In this document: one piece after another, positions 58,167 to 64,000 of the stretch
Numbering within the stretch: the stretch's first letter is position 1
Layout of the letters: the number at the start of each line of letters is the position of its first letter
From: Limnohabitans sp. 2KL-1
GTDB taxonomy: Bacteria > Pseudomonadota > Gammaproteobacteria > Burkholderiales > Burkholderiaceae_C
Assembly (NCBI RefSeq): GCF_003063435.1
Contig: NZ_NESL01000004.1
Coordinates: forward strand, 62,001 to 126,000
DNA length: 64,000 nt
Direction of reading: 5' to 3'
Translations under genes and position numbers: made by a program
The notes under the pieces: generated by a model
The model's input: the letters and a program-made list of their open reading frames with translations, nothing else
Told to the model about the DNA's origin: nothing
Databases searched by the model: none

Positions 58167-60665
58167 TCAAGCGGTTTCGACCGGAATCCAGAAAGAGAAT
58201 CGACATCCTGTGACCTCGCCGGCATTGTAGAGGTTCTCTGAAGTGATCCTGCCCTGGTGCGATTCGATGATGCTGCGGCACAAATTCAGGCCAATGCCCA
58301 TGCCTTCCACCTTGGTGGAGAAAAAGGCCTCGTAGACCCGCTCGGTGTCTTCCGGCGGCAAGCCCTGGCCTGTGTCCGTGACGGAAAACTCCACCACCGA
58401 TTGGTTGTCGATTTGCTTGGGCACGATGCGCAATTCCACCAGGCGCTGACCGGCGGGGCGGTTGGCGTTGTCGATCGATTCGGCCGCGTTTTTCATCAGG
58501 TTGATCAAGACCTGTTCGATCAAGATCGGGTCGACCATCAACTGCGGCAAGCGGGCGGCCACATGGTGGGTCAGGCGCACATGGCGTCTGCGCATTTCGA
58601 TTTCGGCCAGTTCCAGCGATTCGCTGACCATGGCTGACACGTCGGACAGGGTTCTGTTGGGCTCGCTGCGCTTCACGAAACTGCGGATGCGCAAGATGAT
58701 TTGCCCTGCACGCTGAGCCTGCCGGGCGGTTTTGTCCAGCGCGGACAGCAGGTCTTCTTCCTTCACCTGTTGTGACTTGATGCGCGAAATCATGCCGCTG
58801 CAGTAATTGCTGATGGCCGTCAGGGGTTGGTTCAACTCGTGCGCCACGCTGGACGCCATCTCGCCCATGGTGATCAGGCGGCTGGCGGTCTGGGCGCGTT
58901 CGGCCTGCTGAGCGGCCAGTTCTTCGGCTTGTCGGCGCGGGGTGATGTCGCTGGCAATCACCATCTGCGCCAGTCGCCCATCGGCCCAGTTGATGTAGCG
59001 TGAGCGCACTTCCAGCCATTTGCCCAGCTCGGACACGAAGATTTCGGCGTTTTCCGAACGCGCCACGGTCAGGCTCTCGGTAGGCAGCCCGACCATCTCG
59101 TCCACATCGTCCGAGCGCTTGGTGTCTTCGCTGGCACCCGCTTGCTGGACAAGGCGCAGGTGACCTTGCGTGTTTTGACCAAACCAGAGTCGGTACAGTT
59201 TGTTGGCAAACAGCAGCTCCTCGCTGCCCAGGGGGGCCACAGACACGGATGCATCCAGCGCTTCGAGCACGATGGTGAACCGTTCGTGTGAGCTGGCCAA
59301 CTGTTCACGAATCCGGTTGGGTTCGGTGATGTCGGTCATCGAGGTCATCCAGCCGGTTTGCCGGCCACTTGCATCGATCAGGGGCGAGACGTACATGCGG
59401 GCATCGAACACGTGGCCATCCTTGCGCTTGACCCGCACTTGAAAACCACCGGCTGAATGTTGCCCGCTGATTTCCTCCTCCAGCCGTTTCATCAGCAGTT
59501 CCCTGTCCTGGTCAGGCCAGTAGGGAAAGGGGGCCACGGCCCCCACCAGTTCCGACTCACTCCAGCCGGTCATTTGGCAAAACGCAGGGTTCACGTAGGT
59601 GATTCGCCCGTGCATGTCCAGTGCCCGCATGCCGGTCAGCATGGAGTTTTCCATGGCGCGGCGGAAGTTGGTTTCTGCCACCAGCGCTTTTTGCGCCTGC
59701 AGCCGCCGGCGGGTGTGGCGCCAGTTGCCGATCAGCATCCAAGCGGTCATGACACTCAGCACGCTGACCAGCCAGAACAAGCCACTGCCGACCAGCCCCT
59801 GAGATGTGCGCCAGGCTTGGGCGCGCAGGATCAAATCATTGCCGACGGGCGAGACCGGCACCTCGTAGTCGTTGTTGGGCTGGTCACTGCCGGGCAACAA
59901 GCGCCACAGCGCAATTCGCCCGGGAATGGTTTGTCCGGCCAGCAAGCGGCCCTTGCCGTCTTGCAGGGCCACGGCGTACTTGGCCAGGATCTCGGTCGGG
60001 ATGCCGTAGCGCAACAAGCCCTCCATGCTGTATTCGGCCAGGATCACGCCGCTGAATCGACCTTGGTCGTTGCTCAGCGGGGTGTGCAACTGCAGCACGG
60101 GCACTTGGGCGTCTTTGTCTGATTCGGCATCCAATTGGCCGTAAATGGGCTGCATCAAATCACGCGCCAAGCTGAAGTGGCTCTCGGTTTCACCCACTTT
60201 CAGCACGGTGCCCGTGCGCATGTGTTGGCTGGGGGAAATGCTGGAGACGCTTTGGTTGGCGATGATGCGCCTGCGGTCATCGATCCAGGTGAGCGACAAG
60301 AATTCCGGGTACTGCTGAACCAGAGCTTCCGCCCGAGACAAAAACTGATCGGTGCGAATCTCCTTGTTCGACACGTCACGGGCCAGGCGCATGACCTGCT
60401 CTTGCCGTTCCAGCAGTCTCAGCCTCAAACGCTGTTGCGCATATTCCACATCGCGCTTGATGGCTTCTTGTTCGCGTTCAATTTCTTCGACGCGCAGGTA
60501 CCAGAAAGCACTGGCAATGGCGGCCAAAAAAAGAACCACGGCCGCAACCGGGGCCAAGTTGGCAAAACGGTCTTGTCGATTGGGTGATTGGCGTAGCCAC
60601 CACGAGCGCCACCACGCCCAAGGTCCGACTTTTTTCACGACGGCTGCTGCTTTGTTCAATTCCAT
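58167..60665 (-). CDS. PAS-domain sensor histidine kinase
   Basis: Membrane kinase of 832 residues. Two transmembrane segments (about 37-57 and 293-314) enclose a large periplasmic sensor. Two PAS domains follow (about 331-450 and 460-580), then HisKA with H609 in SSVAHELNQPLTAISNY and an HATPase with LINLMKNAAESID, DTGQGLPP and EGMGIGLNLCRSII. Kinase architecture is like DctB/FixL partners of FixJ regulators. ATG 60665 follows from the N-terminus. It is divergent from aceE, and its regulator gene follows after 28 bases. Confidence 0.92.
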   Translation of the reverse strand: MELNKAAAVVKKVGPWAWWRSWWLRQSPNRQDRFANLAPVAAVVLFLAAIASAFWYLRVEEIEREQEAIKRDVEYAQQRLRLRLLERQEQVMRLARDVSNKEIRTDQFLSRAEALVQQYPEFLSLTWIDDRRRIIANQSVSSISPSQHMRTGTVLKVGETESHFSLARDLMQPIYGQLDAESDKDAQVPVLQLHTPLSNDQGRFSGVILAEYSMEGLLRYGIPTEILAKYAVALQDGKGRLLAGQTIPGRIALWRLLPGSDQPNNDYEVPVSPVGNDLILRAQAWRTSQGLVGSGLFWLVSVLSVMTAWMLIGNWRHTRRRLQAQKALVAETNFRRAMENSMLTGMRALDMHGRITYVNPAFCQMTGWSESELVGAVAPFPYWPDQDRELLMKRLEEEISGQHSAGGFQVRVKRKDGHVFDARMYVSPLIDASGRQTGWMTSMTDITEPNRIREQLASSHERFTIVLEALDASVSVAPLGSEELLFANKLYRLWFGQNTQGHLRLVQQAGASEDTKRSDDVDEMVGLPTESLTVARSENAEIFVSELGKWLEVRSRYINWADGRLAQMVIASDITPRRQAEELAAQQAERAQTASRLITMGEMASSVAHELNQPLTAISNYCSGMISRIKSQQVKEEDLLSALDKTARQAQRAGQIILRIRSFVKRSEPNRTLSDVSAMVSESLELAEIEMRRRHVRLTHHVAARLPQLMVDPILIEQVLINLMKNAAESIDNANRPAGQRLVELRIVPKQIDNQSVVEFSVTDTGQGLPPEDTERVYEAFFSTKVEGMGIGLNLCRSIIESHQGRITSENLYNAGEVTGCRFSFWIPVETA

Positions 60666-60734
60666 ACCCGGGAGTTTAGGTGACAACCCTTGCGTGATTC
60701 CCCGAATAGCCTGCTTGTGAGCCCATCCATTGCG

Positions 60735-60800
60735 TTGAAAATTTCACAATACAAAATCAGTGCGCACGATTTGAAATGTGAGCGAATATATGTGAAAATT
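60735..60800. promoter_or_regulatory. candidate operator region upstream of aceE
   Basis: The 176-base gap between the kinase gene and aceE is AT-rich compared with its surroundings. It holds TTTCACA (60742-60748), TGTGAAA (60791-60797), a third similar motif GAAATGTGAG at 60773-60782 and the palindrome GTGCGCAC at 60760-60767. These could bind a regulator shared by both divergent transcripts. No match to an established box is claimed. Confidence 0.3.
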
Positions 60801-60841
60801 GCGGCATCATTCAAACCACAACACCTTCATAGGAGACATGC

Positions 60842-63538
60842 ATGACAGCGGCCATACCTCAACAGCCGAAGCAAGATCTGGACTCACAAGAGACCCGGGA
60901 ATGGATGGACGCCTTGTCCGCCGTGATCGAAAAAGCGGGGCCTGAGCGCGCCCACTTTCTGCTTGAAGAACTACTGGAAGAAGCCCGCCAGCACAGCATC
61001 GATCTGCCGTTTTCAGCCACCACCGGTTACGTGAACAGCATCGAGCCCAACGAAGAGGCCCGTTGCCCCGGCAACATCGAGATCGAAGAGCGCCTGCGCG
61101 CCTACATGCGCTGGAACGCCATGGCCATGGTCGTCAAGGCCAACCGCCACAACCCCGCTGACGGTGGCGACCTGGGCGGGCACATCGGCTCGTTCGCCTC
61201 GCTGGCCCACATGTTTGGTGCAGGTTTTAACCATTTCTGGCACGCCGAGAGCGAAAACCACGGCGGTGATTGCCTTTACATCCAAGGCCATGTGTCGCCC
61301 GGCGTGTATGCCCGCGCTTATCTGGAAGGCCGCCTGACCGAAGAGCAGTTGCTCAACTTCCGCCAGGAAGTCGATGGCAAAGGTTTGTCAAGCTACCCGC
61401 ACCCCAAACTGATGCCCGAGTTCTGGCAGTTCCCCACCGTGTCGATGGGTCTGGGCCCATTGATGGCGATCTACCAAGCGCGCTTTTTGAAATACCTGCA
61501 CGCCCGCGGCATTGCCAACACCGAAAACCGCAAGGTTTGGGTGTTCTGCGGCGACGGCGAGATGGACGAAGTTGAATCGCTGGGCGCGATTGGCTTGGCC
61601 GCTCGCGAGAAGCTGGACAACCTGATTTTTGTCGTCAACTGCAACCTGCAGCGCCTGGACGGCCCGGTGCGCGGCAACGGCAAGATCGTGCAAGAACTCG
61701 AAGGCGAGTTCCGCGGTTCCGGCTGGAACGTCATCAAGCTCTTGTGGGGCAGCGAGTGGGACAGCTTGCTGGCCCGCGACAAGGACGGCGCGCTGCGCAA
61801 GCTGATGATGGACACCCTGGACGGCGACTACCAGGCCTTCAAAGCCAACGATGGCGCTTATGTGCGCAAGCATTTCTTTGGCCGCGACCCCCGCACGCTG
61901 GAAATGGTGGCCCACTTGTCAGACGACGACATCTGGAACCTCAAGCGCGGTGGCCACGACCCGCAAAAGGTGTATGCCGCTTACCACGAAGCCGTGAACA
62001 CCAAAGACCAGCCCACCGTGTTGCTGATCAAGACCGTCAAGGGTTTTGGCATGGGCAAAGCGGGCGAGGGCAAAAACACTGTCCACCAGACCAAAAAGCT
62101 GACGGACGAAGACATCAAGTACATGCGCGATCGCTTCAACCTGCCAATCCCTGACAGCGAGTTGCCCAATATCCCTTTCTACAAGCCTGCAGAAGACACG
62201 CCCGAAATGCGCTACCTGCACGAGCGCCGCAAAGCCCTGGGCGGCTACTTGCCCAAGCGCCGCGTCAAGGCTGAAGAAAACTTCACCGTGCCGTCTTTGG
62301 AAACCTTCAAGGCCGTGATGGAGCCCACTGCCGAAGGCCGTGAAATCTCGACCACCCAAGCCTATGTGCGCTTCCTCACGCAGCTCTTGCGCGACCAGGC
62401 CCTGGGCCCACGTGTGGTACCCATTTTGGTGGACGAAGCCCGTACCTTTGGTATGGAGGGCTTGTTCCGCCAGATCGGTATTTACAACCCTGCGGGCCAG
62501 CAGTACACCCCGGTCGACAAAGACCAGGTCATGTACTACAAGGAAGACAAAGCCGGTCAGATCCTGCAAGAAGGCATCAACGAAGCCGGTGGCATGTCCA
62601 GCTGGATCGCTGCGGCCACCAGCTACAGCACCAGCAACCGCATCATGGTGCCGTTCTACGTGTACTACTCGATGTTTGGCTTCCAGCGCATTGGCGACTT
62701 GGCCTGGGCGGCGGGCGACATGCAGGCACGCGGCTTCTTGCTCGGCGGCACATCGGGCCGCACCACGCTCAACGGCGAAGGCTTGCAGCACGAAGACGGT
62801 CACAGCCACATCATGGCCAACACCATCCCCAACTGCGTGTCTTATGACCCCACCTTCGCGCACGAAGTTGGCGTCATCCTGCACCACGGCCTCAAGCGCA
62901 TGGTTGAGAAGCAAGACAACGTCTTCTATTACCTGACGCTGCTGAACGAAAACTACGCCATGCCTGGCCTGACCCCCGGCACCGAAGAGCAGATCATCAA
63001 GGGCATGTATTTGTGCAAGCCGGGTGCGGAAGGGACCAAACGCGTGCAGTTGCTGGGCTCGGGCACCATCCTGCGCGAATCCATTGCCGCACAAACCCTG
63101 CTGGCCACCGACTGGGGCATCCAGGCCGACGTGTGGAGCTGCCCAAGCTTCAACGAGCTGACCCGCGACGGCCAAGACGCCGAGCGCTTCAACCTGCTGC
63201 ACCCGCTGGAAACACCCCGTGTGTCGTTTGTGGGTCAACAACTGGCCAAGCACAGCGGCCCCGTGGTGGCCTCGACCGACTACATGAAGGCCTATGCCGA
63301 GCAGATCCGTCCTTTCATCCCGAAGGGTCGCACCTACAAAGTGCTGGGCACCGACGGTTTTGGCCGCTCCGACTTCCGCAGCAAGCTGCGCGAGCACTTC
63401 GAGATCAACCGCCACTACATCGTGGTCGCGGCACTCAAGGCACTGAGCGAAGACGGCGCAGTGCCCGCCACGCAAGTGGCCGAGGCCATCAAAAAGTACG
63501 GCATCAACACCGACAAGATCAACCCGCTGTACGCATAA
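60842..63538 (+). CDS. aceE: pyruvate dehydrogenase E1 component, homodimeric type
   Basis: Decarboxylates pyruvate and passes the acetyl group to the lipoyl E2. It has 898 residues, typical of the single-chain E1p of beta- and gammaproteobacteria. TPP motif GDGEMDEVESLGAIGLAARE is seen near residue 240, with HIGSFASLAHMFGAGFNHFWH early, and IAAATSYSTSNRIMVPFY and EDGHSHI later. GGAG upstream supports ATG 60842. Followed by aceF after 15 bases. Confidence 0.97.
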   Translation: MTAAIPQQPKQDLDSQETREWMDALSAVIEKAGPERAHFLLEELLEEARQHSIDLPFSATTGYVNSIEPNEEARCPGNIEIEERLRAYMRWNAMAMVVKANRHNPADGGDLGGHIGSFASLAHMFGAGFNHFWHAESENHGGDCLYIQGHVSPGVYARAYLEGRLTEEQLLNFRQEVDGKGLSSYPHPKLMPEFWQFPTVSMGLGPLMAIYQARFLKYLHARGIANTENRKVWVFCGDGEMDEVESLGAIGLAAREKLDNLIFVVNCNLQRLDGPVRGNGKIVQELEGEFRGSGWNVIKLLWGSEWDSLLARDKDGALRKLMMDTLDGDYQAFKANDGAYVRKHFFGRDPRTLEMVAHLSDDDIWNLKRGGHDPQKVYAAYHEAVNTKDQPTVLLIKTVKGFGMGKAGEGKNTVHQTKKLTDEDIKYMRDRFNLPIPDSELPNIPFYKPAEDTPEMRYLHERRKALGGYLPKRRVKAEENFTVPSLETFKAVMEPTAEGREISTTQAYVRFLTQLLRDQALGPRVVPILVDEARTFGMEGLFRQIGIYNPAGQQYTPVDKDQVMYYKEDKAGQILQEGINEAGGMSSWIAAATSYSTSNRIMVPFYVYYSMFGFQRIGDLAWAAGDMQARGFLLGGTSGRTTLNGEGLQHEDGHSHIMANTIPNCVSYDPTFAHEVGVILHHGLKRMVEKQDNVFYYLTLLNENYAMPGLTPGTEEQIIKGMYLCKPGAEGTKRVQLLGSGTILRESIAAQTLLATDWGIQADVWSCPSFNELTRDGQDAERFNLLHPLETPRVSFVGQQLAKHSGPVVASTDYMKAYAEQIRPFIPKGRTYKVLGTDGFGRSDFRSKLREHFEINRHYIVVAALKALSEDGAVPATQVAEAIKKYGINTDKINPLYA

Positions 63539-63553
63539 ATCCGGGAGACACAC

Positions 63554-64000
63554 ATGGCATTGGTAGAAGTACAAGTCCCGGACATCGGGGATTTTGATGA
63601 AGTGACCGTCATTGAATTGATGGTCAAAGTGGGCGACACCGTGAAGGCCGAGCAATCGCTGATCACGGTCGAATCTGACAAAGCCTCGATGGAAATCCCA
63701 TCGAGCACGGCGGGCGTCGTCAAAGAAATGCGCGTCGCTTTGGGTGACAAGGTCAAGCAAGGCTCCATCGTGCTGGTGGTCGAAGCCGCTGGCGCAGTTG
63801 CCGCTCCAGCTGTTGCACCGGCTGCTGCTGTGGCCGCACCAGCGCCTGCTTCTGCGCCTGTTGCGGTGGCCCCGGTGGCTGCCGTGGCCGCAGCACCTGC
63901 TGCATCTGGCCCCGTGCAAGTGTTTGTGCCCGACATTGGCGATTTCAAAGACGTGGTCGTCATCGAAGTGATGGTCAAGCCCGGCGACACCATCAAGGTC
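63554..64000 (+). CDS. aceF: pyruvate dehydrogenase E2 (dihydrolipoyl acetyltransferase), 5' part
   Basis: The first 149 codons of the E2 core of the pyruvate dehydrogenase complex. Residues 1-77 are a lipoyl domain with lipoylated K43 in VESDKASMEIPS. An Ala/Pro/Val-rich linker (about 78-117) follows, then a second lipoyl domain begins (VQVFVPDIGDFKDV) and runs off the window. The catalytic domain is outside. GGGAG precedes ATG 63554. Confidence 0.96.
   Translation, partial: MALVEVQVPDIGDFDEVTVIELMVKVGDTVKAEQSLITVESDKASMEIPSSTAGVVKEMRVALGDKVKQGSIVLVVEAAGAVAAPAVAPAAAVAAPAPASAPVAVAPVAAVAAAPAASGPVQVFVPDIGDFKDVVVIEVMVKPGDTIKV

Noticed and set aside
61919-63919. Long minus-strand open frame opposite aceE and aceF
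   Set aside because: Antisense artefact of codon bias; aceE is intact on the plus strand.

Overview
The window is a compact, GC-rich (roughly 60-65%, judged by eye) stretch of a betaproteobacterial chromosome. Gene order and protein sequences point to Burkholderiales, most likely Comamonadaceae (Limnohabitans/Rhodoferax-like). The family call is inferred from remembered synteny (thrS-infC-rpmI-rplT-pheST-ihfA, yebC-purD, hemF-nadD-rsfS-rlmH-maf-rng, smc-zipA-ligA, dapC-dapE-prmB), not from a database search. Almost everything is core housekeeping. I see no prophage, insertion sequence, CRISPR array or obvious genomic island, and no gene-free gap longer than about 240 bp.

Layout. 1-402: 5' end of a monomeric NADP isocitrate dehydrogenase gene (minus). 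638-8009: translation operon thrS-infC-rpmI-rplT-pheS-pheT-ihfA, with RNA hairpins before thrS, between infC and rpmI, and before pheS. 8030-12298: DUF1840 and DUF192 proteins, a cold-shock protein, and clpS-clpA. 12454-13998: HerA-like ATPase. 14070-21756: yebC, purD, an acyltransferase, hemF, nadD, rsfS, rlmH, maf and rng, many with 1-4 base overlaps. 21775-26476: msbA divergent from tolB-pal-cpoB. 26482-28923: YeeE/YedE transporter, tcdA, tRNA-Lys and a small zinc-ribbon protein. 28988-34719 (minus): dapC-dapE-prmB and an ABC-F ATPase, separated by REP-like palindromes. 34951-41713: smc-zipA-ligA. 41791-46444 (minus): mfd, a small secreted six-repeat protein, and def. 46676-47868: ispD-ispF. 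47918-50800 (minus): an OmpR/EnvZ-type two-component system and 3-hydroxybutyrate dehydrogenase. 50902-54274: an alpha/beta hydrolase, relA and tRNA-Val. 54395-57433 (minus): oligopeptidase A and folD. 57511-60665 (minus): a PAS histidine kinase and a FixJ-type regulator broken by a frameshift at a G7 run. 60842-64000: aceE and the start of aceF.

How the genes fit together. The first block makes aminoacyl-tRNA synthetases, an initiation factor and ribosomal proteins, with leader structures that suggest transcript-level control. The rsfS-rlmH-rng and prmB genes add ribosome and RNA maturation. msbA, tolB-pal-cpoB, zipA, dapC/dapE and ispD/ispF serve the envelope and lipid carriers. smc, ligA and mfd handle the chromosome. 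The two-component pair next to aceE-aceF may couple a sensed signal to pyruvate oxidation.

The best items for a second look are the frameshifted FixJ-type regulator, the histone-H1-like tail on the ribosome silencing factor, the six-repeat secreted protein, the pheS leader, and several families of dispersed palindromic repeats. I did not find a clearly new multi-gene system.
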